A program made the position numbers and the translations under genes. Of a stretch of DNA of 64,000 bases, positions 32,544 to 42,404 are shown piece after piece. The notes beneath the pieces are model-generated. The model was not told the DNA's origin and made no database searches. It saw nothing but the letters and a program-made list of their open reading frames with translations. Origin of the DNA: Bacteroidales bacterium (GTDB taxonomy: Bacteria > Bacteroidota > Bacteroidia > Bacteroidales > UBA12077); NCBI GenBank assembly GCA_013138975.1, contig WTBR01000212.1, positions 1-64,000 on the forward strand, read 5' to 3'. Each line of letters starts with the position of its first letter. Position 1 is the stretch's first letter.

Positions 32544-34706
32544 TTATTTAACAATTTCTAATTCATCCATAATATTCTGTGCATTTGCGTACTTATCAAC
32601 AACAAATAAAACAAATCGAATATCAACACAAATTGTTTTGTTAAAGTATGGATGGAAATAAATTCCTCCTGCCATAGATTCCCAATTGCCATCGAAAGCA
32701 ACACCTATAAGCTCTCCTTTACCATTTAATACCGGGCTTCCGGAGCTTCCTCCTGTTATATCATTATTCGTAATAAAATCGACTGGTAAGTTTCCATTTT
32801 CGTCGGCATATTGACCATAATCCTTAGTTTCGATTAGAGTTTTGAAATCGTTTTCGATAACAAACTCGAAATTATCAGGATTTTCTTTTTCCATATATCC
32901 ATCTATAGTTGTGAAATAATCGTATGTCACAGCATCCTTAGGTGAGTATCCCCCAACGGTACCATATGACAGTCGCATCGTAGAATTCGCATCTGGATAT
33001 ATATTATTATTCCCTTTATTCATTTCTAATAATCCTTCGATAAACAATCCATTTTGTTCTCTAATTTTGGCACCGTAAGGCCTAAATTCATCCCTTAAGT
33101 CGTATATAATTTCAAGTGTTGGTTTAACTAATTTATAAACAGGATCGTTTAAAAGTCTTTCAAGCGTAGGATTATTTAAGAATTTTTCGAAATTTTCTGC
33201 GGATGAAAAATATGAATTTGAATAAAGATAATCTGCTAATTTCTCGTAATCGTTATTATTCTCATCCAACATTTGAACCAGAACATCTGAAACATTTGCA
33301 GGATTTACATTTTCTTTATATAATTTCAATCCAGCTACAAACATCTTTTTATCCATTTCAATGTTAATATCTTTAAAGATTGCATTTCCCTTTTTTATGT
33401 CCAATTTTACTCTTTTCTCAAGAGCTTCTTTTTTAATTCCTCTTGTAAGGACAGCTTCCCATCCCTTACCTTTTAATGAAAACTGTAACATATCACACCC
33501 CTTAACAAAAGCTTCCTGATAATACTTTTCAGTATTTTTATAATCTGCTCTCTTTTCGTACGATTCTTTTAAGCTTGTTAATATCGCTCCATACTTTTTC
33601 TTTCTTGAATTTTTCTCATTGTACCAATTTTCAAAATCTTTTTCAGTTTTTCTTTTTATGCTTAAAACATCAAACTCCTGTACATATTTATTTTCACCAA
33701 TAGCATATTTGTAAAAATTTGCGCTATTAAAATATTTAGCTGAGTATTGTAACATTACTTCATGATCGGCATTCATAGCCTCTTTCATGATACCAAGTTT
33801 TTGTTTACGAACAGCAATTTGAGCGGGATTAGTAATATTAATTAATTCTTCAAGTCCATATGATGAAATAAATCTTCTATTAGAATACGGATATCCCAAT
33901 GTCATTGCGTAATCGCCTTCCTTAACACCTTTTAAAGAAATGCTTAAATGTTTTGTTGATTTATAAGGTACATTATCTTTTGAGTACGCAGCAGGCTTGC
34001 CGTCTGCAGCAGAATATGCACGATAAAAAGCAAAATCGCCTTTGTGTTGAGGCCATACCCAATTATCTGTTTCTCCACCAAAGGCTCCTATTGATAAAGG
34101 AGGAACACCCACTAATCGAACGTCTTTATATATTGTATAATAAAACAAGTAATAGCTATTTCCTCCATATGTAGATGCTACCGATGTTTCGTAACCACTT
34201 TCTTTATTTTTTTCTCTCTCAATATTTCCAACGATACGGCGCATCATAAATGTGCCTTTTTTACCCGCTTTTGTTGCAACTTCTATATCTTTTTTTACTC
34301 GTTTTGTTATATCTTCAACTTTGTAAAGCATCGAAATAGTTTTTCCCGGTATAGGGATCTCCTCTTCTAAATTTTTAGCCCAAAAACCATTTGTAAGATA
34401 ATCATTCTCAAGCGAGCTTAGCTCCTGAACATTATCATGTGCACAATGATGGTTGGTTAAAATCAGACCCTTGGGCGAAACAAACTCGCCAGTACACGAT
34501 CCATAATCTAATGCTACAACAGCATCTTTTAAACTTGATTTATTAATACTATATATTTGTTCAGGAGTTAATTCCAAACCTTTCTCATATAGTTCATCAA
34601 TATTCATTTGACCCAATAAATTTATCAGCCACATACCTTCATCCGCTTTTATCGCTGTTGAAAATAATAGAAGGTTTATTACTAAAATTGATATATATTT
34701 CTTCAT
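32544..34706 (-). CDS. S46 dipeptidyl peptidase, DPP7 type (second of tandem pair)
   Basis: A 720-aa exported serine peptidase with a signal peptide (1-21) and the conserved mature start DEGMWLINLL. The chymotrypsin-like triad can be seen: H87 in TNHHC, an Asp in the GGETDNWVWP region, and S655 in GGSSGSP. G673 in FDGNWE is the residue that sets DPP7 apart (DPP11 has Arg there); the spacing from the active serine equals that of the Porphyromonas gingivalis enzymes. It therefore likely removes N-terminal dipeptides with hydrophobic second residues. It follows the upstream S46 gene by only 7 bp, forming a two-gene operon. Confidence 0.94.
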   Translation of the reverse strand: MKKYISILVINLLLFSTAIKADEGMWLINLLGQMNIDELYEKGLELTPEQIYSINKSSLKDAVVALDYGSCTGEFVSPKGLILTNHHCAHDNVQELSSLENDYLTNGFWAKNLEEEIPIPGKTISMLYKVEDITKRVKKDIEVATKAGKKGTFMMRRIVGNIEREKNKESGYETSVASTYGGNSYYLFYYTIYKDVRLVGVPPLSIGAFGGETDNWVWPQHKGDFAFYRAYSAADGKPAAYSKDNVPYKSTKHLSISLKGVKEGDYAMTLGYPYSNRRFISSYGLEELINITNPAQIAVRKQKLGIMKEAMNADHEVMLQYSAKYFNSANFYKYAIGENKYVQEFDVLSIKRKTEKDFENWYNEKNSRKKKYGAILTSLKESYEKRADYKNTEKYYQEAFVKGCDMLQFSLKGKGWEAVLTRGIKKEALEKRVKLDIKKGNAIFKDINIEMDKKMFVAGLKLYKENVNPANVSDVLVQMLDENNNDYEKLADYLYSNSYFSSAENFEKFLNNPTLERLLNDPVYKLVKPTLEIIYDLRDEFRPYGAKIREQNGLFIEGLLEMNKGNNNIYPDANSTMRLSYGTVGGYSPKDAVTYDYFTTIDGYMEKENPDNFEFVIENDFKTLIETKDYGQYADENGNLPVDFITNNDITGGSSGSPVLNGKGELIGVAFDGNWESMAGGIYFHPYFNKTICVDIRFVLFVVDKYANAQNIMDELEIVK

Positions 34707-34713
34707 ATTTTTA

Positions 34714-36879
34714 CTATTTAATTATATTTAATTCATTCATAATATATTGGCAATCTGCGTATTTATCTATAACAAAAAGTACATACCTGATATCAGAATT
34801 AATACACTTTTGTTTTTTAGGAATAAAATCGAGATCGCTACTCATAGCTTCCCAATTGCCGTCGAAAGCTAATCCAACTAATTCTCCTTTAGCATTTAAA
34901 ATTGCACTTCCAGAATTACCTCCTGTAATATCATGATCGGTTAAAAAACAAGTTCTAATTGTACCATCGGTTTGATAATTTCCAAAATCCTTTGATTCAT
35001 ATAAAGATTTTAGCCTTTCAGGGATATCATATTCTGTTTTATTTGTATTGTATTTTTCCATTACACCATCGATTGTAGTATAATAATTATACCATACGGC
35101 ATCACTGGCTTTATAACCCCCAACTGTACCGTAAGTAAGTCGCATAGTAGAATTAGCATCAGGATATAAATCCTTTTCGGGATTCATTTCAAGTAATCCA
35201 TTAATAAACAACTTATTTCCTTTTGCAATTATACGTTCGTACTTACTTTCTTCTTTATTTAAAGATATTACTTTAGTCATAAATGAATATGCTATTCCCA
35301 TTGAAGGATCTGTTATTACCGAATTTGAATCCAAATTTTCCAAATAGTTTTTAACTTTTGAATATTGACTAAATATTGATTTTGAATAAATATCGTCGGC
35401 TAATTTTCCCATATCCCAATTATATTCCTCAGCTAAAACAGTAAATTCTTGTGGCAAATATTCTCTATTAATATTTTCGACAAAATACTGAAGCAATACT
35501 TCAAAAATTTGTTTATCAACTATTTGATCATAATCTTTATAAAGATCCTGATAGTTACTAAGTAATTTATCAACAGATTTCTTAAGTTCTTGTTCGGTCA
35601 TTTTTTTTGATTCAACTGACCTTTTAAATCGTTTTAAACGGTTTGAAAAATTAATAATCTCAGGCCCCATTAATACAGCTTCGTTGTAATACTGAACTGC
35701 ATTTGTTATAGTTGCTTTATTTTTATATGCTTCAGAAATTGAACTTAAAACATCCCCATACTCTTTGCTCAATTCATTGTTTGAATTCGCCCAGTTTAAA
35801 AACTGATTTTCAAGAATTCGTTTATCTTCAATCGTTTTATATTGTTTAAGACATTCGCTTTGTCCAATCGCATATTTCCATTTGTTACTTGCTAAAGAAA
35901 ATTTCGAGGCGTATTTTATTCTTACTTCATCACTTTCGTTCATCGCATTGCGGATAATCTCCAATTTTTTATCTCGCATAACAATTCGTATCGGATTAGA
36001 TGTATTAAGGATTTCTTCTACACCAAAAGATGTAATGTACCTTTTTGTTTTAGCAGGATAACCCAGAATAAAAGTAAAATCTTTTTCATTTACCCCGGCA
36101 GCATTAATTTTCAAATACTTTTTCGATTTTAATGGGATATTATCTGGTGAGTATTTAGCCGGCTTACCATCGGGTGCAGTATACACTCTATAAAAGGTAA
36201 AATCAGCCGTATGTCTTGGCCATTCCCAGTTATCGGTTTCGCCACCGAAATTTCCAATTGCTGATGGTGGTGCTCCTACTAATCGCACATCGCTATACGT
36301 TTCGTAAATAAATAGATAATAACTGTTACCCCCAAACATAGAGTGTACCTCGGCATTATAATGATTTCCCTTAACTGTTTCACGGGCAATAAGGCGTCTT
36401 ATTCTCATCATATTTGGACGTGTAGCTCCATTCTTAAATTGATCGGCTATCATTTCGTTTACCTTATCGGTAATATCTTGAACATCAATCAGAAACGAAA
36501 CTGATTTCCCTCGATTTGGCAATTCTTCTGATAATGAACCGGCCCAAAAACCATTTTTTAAATAGTCGTTTTCAAGTGAGCTATGATCCTGTATATTGGA
36601 ATATCCACAATGATGATTTGTAATCATTAATCCATCTGGCGATACTATTGATCCGGTACATGATCCTCCGTCAATAGCTACAATAGCATCTTTCAGGCTA
36701 AGTTCATCTAAACTATATAGTTCATCTAAGCTTAGTTCGATTCCTTTATCCTGTATTTTAGTATAATTTATTTCATTTAATAAAGAAAGTAGCCACATAC
36801 CCTCATCTGCTATGGCCTGAAATGATATTGTAATGGAAAGCATTAACATTAATATCTTCCCGTATATTTTTTTTATCAT
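34714..36879 (-). CDS. S46 dipeptidyl peptidase, DPP7 type (first of tandem pair)
   Basis: I use the ATG at 36879 (721 aa); an in-frame TTG six bases upstream is unlikely. The layout is as in its neighbour: signal peptide, DEGMWLLSLL mature start, NHHC histidine, GGETDNWEWP aspartate, GGNSGSA serine, and FDGNWE with the DPP7-type glycine. The pair clearly arose by duplication but has diverged, so they probably differ in side-chain preference. Palindromic repeats lie upstream of this gene and downstream of the pair, which suggests the operon contains just these two genes. Confidence 0.94.
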   Translation of the reverse strand: MIKKIYGKILMLMLSITISFQAIADEGMWLLSLLNEINYTKIQDKGIELSLDELYSLDELSLKDAIVAIDGGSCTGSIVSPDGLMITNHHCGYSNIQDHSSLENDYLKNGFWAGSLSEELPNRGKSVSFLIDVQDITDKVNEMIADQFKNGATRPNMMRIRRLIARETVKGNHYNAEVHSMFGGNSYYLFIYETYSDVRLVGAPPSAIGNFGGETDNWEWPRHTADFTFYRVYTAPDGKPAKYSPDNIPLKSKKYLKINAAGVNEKDFTFILGYPAKTKRYITSFGVEEILNTSNPIRIVMRDKKLEIIRNAMNESDEVRIKYASKFSLASNKWKYAIGQSECLKQYKTIEDKRILENQFLNWANSNNELSKEYGDVLSSISEAYKNKATITNAVQYYNEAVLMGPEIINFSNRLKRFKRSVESKKMTEQELKKSVDKLLSNYQDLYKDYDQIVDKQIFEVLLQYFVENINREYLPQEFTVLAEEYNWDMGKLADDIYSKSIFSQYSKVKNYLENLDSNSVITDPSMGIAYSFMTKVISLNKEESKYERIIAKGNKLFINGLLEMNPEKDLYPDANSTMRLTYGTVGGYKASDAVWYNYYTTIDGVMEKYNTNKTEYDIPERLKSLYESKDFGNYQTDGTIRTCFLTDHDITGGNSGSAILNAKGELVGLAFDGNWEAMSSDLDFIPKKQKCINSDIRYVLFVIDKYADCQYIMNELNIIK

Positions 36880-36896
36880 AATCAATTTTATTAAAA

Positions 36897-37027
36897 GAGG
36901 GTGTCAAAAAAGTCAGAAAGTTGTCTATGCTTCGACAAGCTCAGCATGACTAATCTCTGCTAATCAGTTTGTCACACTGAGTCTGTCGAAGTGTTTTTAT
37001 AATTTTAGTTACTTTTTGGACACCCTC
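36897..37027. repeat. GTGTCC-ended palindromic repeat, copy 3
   Basis: GAGGGTGTCAAAAAAGT and ACTTTTTGGACACCCTC are near-perfect inverted ends of a 131-bp unit. Inside, CTTCGACAAGCTCAGCATGA and CACTGAGTCTGTCGAAG form a second stem. It separates the S46 operon from the ferredoxin gene that ends at 37037. Confidence 0.75.
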
Positions 37028-37036
37028 TTTATTATA

Positions 37037-38971
37037 CTAATTATTAACTAAGCTATCTTCTTTGATAAAGATAAATGGATTTGCAAATGATTCTATTTTA
37101 CCTGTTCTAAAATGAATAAGTAAAGAATCTAATTCAATCATTTCCCTAATTTTTTCGGGATTTGTAATTTCTTTTACATAATCGAACTGAATAGTGGGGT
37201 TAACTCCATCTAATTTAGAATGTAAAGCAACTACACCTGTATCTTGCTTAGAAACATGATTTTGCATATAGGCTAACCAAACTGTTGCATTTTCAAAAAA
37301 TTCGTATTCCACTTCAATTATTCCTAGCTCACTATTTAAGTATTGATCTCTTTTATTAAAATTCTTAAAATAATTTGGATACGTTCTTCTACCAAAATCA
37401 ACAGTATTAATGGTCTGAGGTAGTCTTTCAATACCACGTATTTCGAAATTCAAAGGTACGGTGTTTTCATTCCCTTTTACGCTATATGTCAACGATTTAC
37501 ATTCAATAAAATCAACTAATTCATCTAAATTAACTTCTTTATCAGCATTAAAATAAATATTAGTTTTAACAGGCTCGCCCCATTTGGTATCAAAACCATA
37601 TATATCGCCATATTGTGATAATAATTGTTTTAAATAATAGGCATCAAACTGATCGAAGAATCCTAACAAACCTAACTGAACAACTTGAATTTCGACACCT
37701 GATTCCGGCTTTTCTATTACTACTTTAGATGTTGAAAATATCATTTCTGTAATTTTATCTTCAGTAATAATTTTTGGATCGTAGTAAATTTTTACAGATT
37801 TATCATCTGTATAAGCTTCAACCCCAAATGTGCCTTTTACTTCGCGCATTTGACGTGCAAATGCCATTGAACTTCCATAGCATTTTATGTTTTTTATACC
37901 GGCTCTATTATAAATTTCAGCATTTTCGAATGCCGCATCCTCAGCCCATTTTACATTAATTGTTGCTACACGAAATGTTAAACCAACATAAACTCCAACT
38001 GCAACTAAAATAATAACTAAGATTGCTGGTAACCATTTCAGATTTTTCTTTTTATTTAAATTTAAAGCTCCATCCTGATTACAAACCTGTAAACACTCTG
38101 TACATAAATTACAATCAACATGCTCTACTTTTTTAAGCTCTGCAACCTTTATGCCTTGAGGACAAGCATTTGTACAAAGCTGACAAGAATTACAAGCATC
38201 TTCGTTTCTTGTAATTTTTAATAAAGGGAAAATCGTGCTTTTTAACCTTGTTACCTCCATTACATAAGCTAAAGAAGTAATAGCAGCCAAAGGCCATACA
38301 TAAGATAGTTCCATCTTAAATACGAACAGTAATAATAAATAAATTCCCATTACTCCAACAAAAACAAAAAAGAATTTAAAAATATTTGATATTGCTCCAA
38401 GCGGACATAAATATTTACACCAGAATAATCTGAAGAATATGGAACCTCCTATTAATATAACAATTGATAATATTGCCATCCAAATTGTTACATCAACATT
38501 AAATAATGTAAATGTTGCAAAAAATGGATCGTAATTTTTACAGAATAATTCGCTTGAACCTAATGTAAAATAAAAAGTTACAAATAAAAGAATATATTTA
38601 AGTGAGCGTAATGCTTTATCGTATATACCAGTAATGTCTCTTCTAACTTTAAATTTAGTTCCAATTTTACCAAACCATTCCGAGAAAATTCCTAAAGGAC
38701 AAATATATCCACAAAATAACTTACTAAATAGTACAACACCAATCAATAAGGTTAAACCCATTATTATTTGAACACTTGTCATTGTACAAGCCAATGATCC
38801 TCTTACCAAATAACTTGATAAAGCTTGCAATCCCCCAAATGGGCAATAAGCTTCAAAGTCTGGAACATATGTTTCACTTAAGCCCCATTTAGCAAGCATA
38901 TACATTAACAGGATTACAATAGCTCCCTGTATGCTAAGTCTTAATGGATTTTTAATTTTAAATTTTTTCAT
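37037..38971 (-). CDS. Membrane 4Fe-4S ferredoxin (NapH/NosR-like) with a degenerate HMA-like domain
   Basis: A 644-aa inner-membrane electron-transfer protein. It has about five or six membrane helices before residue 250 with two CxxxCP motifs (C87/C91 and C185/C189), as in NapH and NosR-type proteins. Two 4Fe-4S clusters follow (C260, 263, 266, 270 and C287, 290, 293, 297), then another membrane helix (about 313-333). Residues about 357-412 resemble a heavy-metal-associated domain, but the CxxC is reduced to a single Cys (IKCYGSS). The last 230 residues are unassigned. It is the last gene of a cluster with a TonB receptor, suggesting reduction of an imported metal or cofactor. This role is inferred. 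Confidence 0.8.
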   Translation of the reverse strand: MKKFKIKNPLRLSIQGAIVILLMYMLAKWGLSETYVPDFEAYCPFGGLQALSSYLVRGSLACTMTSVQIIMGLTLLIGVVLFSKLFCGYICPLGIFSEWFGKIGTKFKVRRDITGIYDKALRSLKYILLFVTFYFTLGSSELFCKNYDPFFATFTLFNVDVTIWMAILSIVILIGGSIFFRLFWCKYLCPLGAISNIFKFFFVFVGVMGIYLLLLFVFKMELSYVWPLAAITSLAYVMEVTRLKSTIFPLLKITRNEDACNSCQLCTNACPQGIKVAELKKVEHVDCNLCTECLQVCNQDGALNLNKKKNLKWLPAILVIILVAVGVYVGLTFRVATINVKWAEDAAFENAEIYNRAGIKNIKCYGSSMAFARQMREVKGTFGVEAYTDDKSVKIYYDPKIITEDKITEMIFSTSKVVIEKPESGVEIQVVQLGLLGFFDQFDAYYLKQLLSQYGDIYGFDTKWGEPVKTNIYFNADKEVNLDELVDFIECKSLTYSVKGNENTVPLNFEIRGIERLPQTINTVDFGRRTYPNYFKNFNKRDQYLNSELGIIEVEYEFFENATVWLAYMQNHVSKQDTGVVALHSKLDGVNPTIQFDYVKEITNPEKIREMIELDSLLIHFRTGKIESFANPFIFIKEDSLVNN

Positions 38972-39087
38972 GATTAATCTATTTTTAGTTATTTATTCTT
39001 AAAATTAGGCTGTTAATTCCCTAAGCGATAGAAAACTATCACCTTATAAACACAACATTTACAAGACCTTAATGCTTTAACGCCAAG

Positions 39088-40779
39088 TTAATGCTGAATT
39101 ATTATTTGCTTTATTTTTTGATTTTTTTCTGATTTTATCTGGACAAAATACACTCCAGACCGTATGTTGTTGATTTTTATTTCATTATCAAAATCTTGTT
39201 CTGTAAAAACGATCTCTCCAATCACATTATAAATAATTACTGATTGTATCGGATCTGATTGATCCTTATTCCTGATATACAAATAATTATTTGCCGGATT
39301 TGGATAAATTGCTACATTTAAATTATTGTCGACAAAATCAACAATTCCTGTTGTTTCTTCCTCGGGATCTGCAATAAGCGCATACCAAACATCCTTTAAT
39401 GTATCTGAAGTTGAATAGGTTTCTCCATCGAAAAAAGTTCCATCGCCTTTAAAGTGTCCGAGCAATACAATACTATCATTTGGTGTCATTTCCATGGAAT
39501 AAATATATCCCGAATTTTCAGTTGTGCTAGTTTGTTTGGCCCACAGCAACTCTCCTGCATTATTATATTTTATTAGTAAAGCTTCATTACCGGCATCACA
39601 AGTAAATTGCTCACCATTTATTGTCGTTCTTGGATTAATAAAATATCCGGCTAAATAAATACTTCCATTAGAATTTACTACCATGTCTAGTACTCCTTCG
39701 GTTAAGCTATCTCCCTGAGCATCGACCCATAAAAGATTGCCATCATTAGAGTATTTACATACATAATAATCAAATTTATCGACAGCATTTACTTTTTGAT
39801 AATTTCCATCCTGACTTTCTAGTTTTAATTCGCCTTGAAATAAACCTCCACAATAAATGTTATTGTCTGCATCTGTTTCAACAGCATAACCCATCATGGA
39901 TTTCAGGCTTCCTAAACGATTTCCCCAAATAAGGCTTCCATCGGTTTCATCTAACTGAACCAAATAATTATCTTGCACAGAATTTGATTGCTTCAAAGGA
40001 TACTGGACTGCTGTTTTAATATTTTTTATGACAACACTTCCTTTCGCTTCAAGTATGATATTAATATTTCCACTGGGATCAATATCAAAAGCTCGGCATG
40101 TTCCAGTCGAACAATTCACTTTATTTAACCAATTTAACTCTCCGTCTAAATTAAAACTTGCTATAAAAGGATTATAATTTGCTGATACATTTGGGTCATC
40201 AGAAGAAAATGTATTTCCTAACACATCAAAAGTTTTTCTATACGATCCAACTACAACCAGCTGATTACCTAAAATATTCATTTCCTCAATTATATCGCCC
40301 GCAGGGCCATAAAATATTTTTACCCATTGAAAAACTCCTTCAGATGTATATTTTGCAATAAAACAATCCGGCACATAATTCCCTTCTTCGTTTACTGCAA
40401 TAAATTGCTGAGATTCAATATTTATTGTGTCCGAAAAACTTCCTGTTAAATAAACATTATTTTCTGCATCGGTAGCTATAGCTTTTCCTAATGTTGAACT
40501 TGTTTTATCGCCTCCCATACTTTTTGCCCATAATGCTTTTCCGTCTTTATCGGTTTTTAAAAGAAACAAGTCTCTTTTTCCTTCACTTTCAATTGTAACA
40601 TCTCCAAAATCAATTACATCACTAAAAGCTCCTGTAAACAAAAAATTACCGCTAGCATCTACTGTACATTTATGGCCTTCATCATTTCCAGTACCTCCAA
40701 AGGTTTTAACCCACTCTACATTCTGTGCAGATATATCTAATGACACAAGTACCAGTATTAATAGTATAATTTTTTTCAT
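39088..40779 (-). CDS. Secreted SBBP-type beta-propeller with T9SS sorting domain
   Basis: A 563-aa protein with a signal peptide (1-18) and beta-propeller repeats of the SBBP/PQQ-like kind, each with a GG-GND or D--GN-Y-TG-F pattern (DNNIYCGGLFQGEL, NGSIYLAGYF). A type IX sorting domain closes it (about 485-563, IYPNPANNYLYI). It starts 20 bp after the DUF6850-like gene and is followed after 116 bp by the ferredoxin gene, so it is probably part of the same transcript. It has no enzyme motifs; a surface binding or scaffold role is likely. Confidence 0.8.
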   Translation of the reverse strand: MKKIILLILVLVSLDISAQNVEWVKTFGGTGNDEGHKCTVDASGNFLFTGAFSDVIDFGDVTIESEGKRDLFLLKTDKDGKALWAKSMGGDKTSSTLGKAIATDAENNVYLTGSFSDTINIESQQFIAVNEEGNYVPDCFIAKYTSEGVFQWVKIFYGPAGDIIEEMNILGNQLVVVGSYRKTFDVLGNTFSSDDPNVSANYNPFIASFNLDGELNWLNKVNCSTGTCRAFDIDPSGNINIILEAKGSVVIKNIKTAVQYPLKQSNSVQDNYLVQLDETDGSLIWGNRLGSLKSMMGYAVETDADNNIYCGGLFQGELKLESQDGNYQKVNAVDKFDYYVCKYSNDGNLLWVDAQGDSLTEGVLDMVVNSNGSIYLAGYFINPRTTINGEQFTCDAGNEALLIKYNNAGELLWAKQTSTTENSGYIYSMEMTPNDSIVLLGHFKGDGTFFDGETYSTSDTLKDVWYALIADPEEETTGIVDFVDNNLNVAIYPNPANNYLYIRNKDQSDPIQSVIIYNVIGEIVFTEQDFDNEIKINNIRSGVYFVQIKSEKNQKIKQIIIQH

Positions 40780-40798
40780 AGTCGATATATTTAGTTAA

Positions 40799-42373
40799 CT
40801 AAAATAATATTCCAATATTTAATGCTACAGAAGTATTGCCTTCATTTTCAAAATATGAAGATTCTATAACTTGCAATCTGCCTGCCTTACATCCTATATA
40901 TAAATTTGTTTTACTTTTCAATGTGTGATAATATGTTAATCCAATATTTCCTAATAAATAATTAGAAGTGGCATAATTGTAATTATTTACGACAAATGGA
41001 TTTGTAATATCAGTTTCAAATTCAAAGAATTCAGATTTAGGATCAATATTAAGTTCTGAGTTTAAGTTTTGAGAATACTTAACAAGTACATTGAATGAAA
41101 ATTTATTATTAAATAATATAAATGGCTTTTCATAACCTGTAGCAATATCAATTCTTTCTATTGTTTGTAAAGCATAAAAAAGATTTTCTGTTTCCGTATT
41201 TTTATAATTTACATTAATTATGAATTTTGATACATTATTTGTGTTCTCAATCCCTAAAAACATCTCATACTTAGCGTCAAGACAAAGTTTATTGGTTTTT
41301 AATTCTACTTGTTCGGTGGTTAAATTAAATAAGGCACCATCACCATATTCAGCCTGAATTTTAAAATAATGAAACTTCGTATTTCCTTTATAATTTATTG
41401 CTGTTAAAAAGCTGTATTCCTTTTCAGAAAATTTAAAATCCTCTTCAGGAATAGCATTTAATTCGCCAGTTTCCTTATCTAACATACTTTTATATGGAGA
41501 CATTACCCCTTTTTCTGATAATAAATTATATTTTAATTCTGTAATGATATTTAGTTTTTCTGCTTGATGTCCATACTGCATAGCTAATCCATTATTCAAT
41601 CGATCATTTCTATATTCTATACTTGATTTTACGATAGGTTTTTCTTTTAATGCCAATCCCATTATTTTATACAAAACTGAACCTCCAACACCATATTTGT
41701 TCATTACACTAATGTCTTGCCGGTAGTCTTCGTATAAATAGGTGAATCCAAGATTATTTTTTTTATTCAAGTCAATAATTAGTGAAGGACGAAGGCTTAA
41801 ATCTTTAATTATAGCTTTTGGCCTTGGATCGTTATCTCTGCCGCCTGTTGATACATTATAATCTATTCCAACACCAAATCTCAAGATATTTAACACCGGG
41901 GATGTTGCCATAAGCATATTAAGTTTGTAATAATCTTTTTTCCAATCACCACCAATAGAATCTGCAATAATAAAAGGATTGTCTCTTAAAGGATCCATCA
42001 TCATTGTCCATTCAACATTATTCTCATCCGTTCTATAATATGAAAATCCTCCTTTTAAAAATAACTTATCAAGCGATTTAAATCCATAGGCATTCATTCC
42101 ATACTCAATTTTATTAGATGGATCATACGTTGTTTTATAATCACTTTCTGTGTAGTTTCCTGCAAAATTCAAATATCCGTAATCACTTACCGGTGTTACA
42201 CTTAAGCCTGACGCATTTATACTATTTAGCCACAAGTTTTGTCGTAAAATATAACTTTCGCTTAATTCATTTTGTACACGAATATCAATTGAATCATTTT
42301 CATTTTGTGCTATAAGCGTATAATTTAAACAACATAAAAAGAAAGCTAAAACTAAGCAGTATATATTTTTCAT
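40799..42373 (-). CDS. Outer membrane beta-barrel protein, DUF6850-like
   Basis: The ATG at 42373 starts directly with a good signal peptide (MKNIYCLVLAFFLCCLNYTL, cut near IAQ). An in-frame ATG at 42388 would add five residues. The mature 500 residues consist of amphipathic beta strands with aromatic girdles and end in a strand finishing in Phe (NIGILF), as in outer membrane barrels. The start region (LRQNLWLNSINASGL) fits proteins annotated DUF6850 that occur beside DUF4876 and TonB receptor genes in Bacteroidota; I name this family from memory. It follows the DUF4876-like gene closely. Function unknown; possibly an accessory pore or receptor. Confidence 0.75.
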   Translation of the reverse strand: MKNIYCLVLAFFLCCLNYTLIAQNENDSIDIRVQNELSESYILRQNLWLNSINASGLSVTPVSDYGYLNFAGNYTESDYKTTYDPSNKIEYGMNAYGFKSLDKLFLKGGFSYYRTDENNVEWTMMMDPLRDNPFIIADSIGGDWKKDYYKLNMLMATSPVLNILRFGVGIDYNVSTGGRDNDPRPKAIIKDLSLRPSLIIDLNKKNNLGFTYLYEDYRQDISVMNKYGVGGSVLYKIMGLALKEKPIVKSSIEYRNDRLNNGLAMQYGHQAEKLNIITELKYNLLSEKGVMSPYKSMLDKETGELNAIPEEDFKFSEKEYSFLTAINYKGNTKFHYFKIQAEYGDGALFNLTTEQVELKTNKLCLDAKYEMFLGIENTNNVSKFIINVNYKNTETENLFYALQTIERIDIATGYEKPFILFNNKFSFNVLVKYSQNLNSELNIDPKSEFFEFETDITNPFVVNNYNYATSNYLLGNIGLTYYHTLKSKTNLYIGCKAGRLQVIESSYFENEGNTSVALNIGILF

Positions 42374-42404
42374 ATCAACAATTTTCATATCTCCGATTCT
42401 TTAA

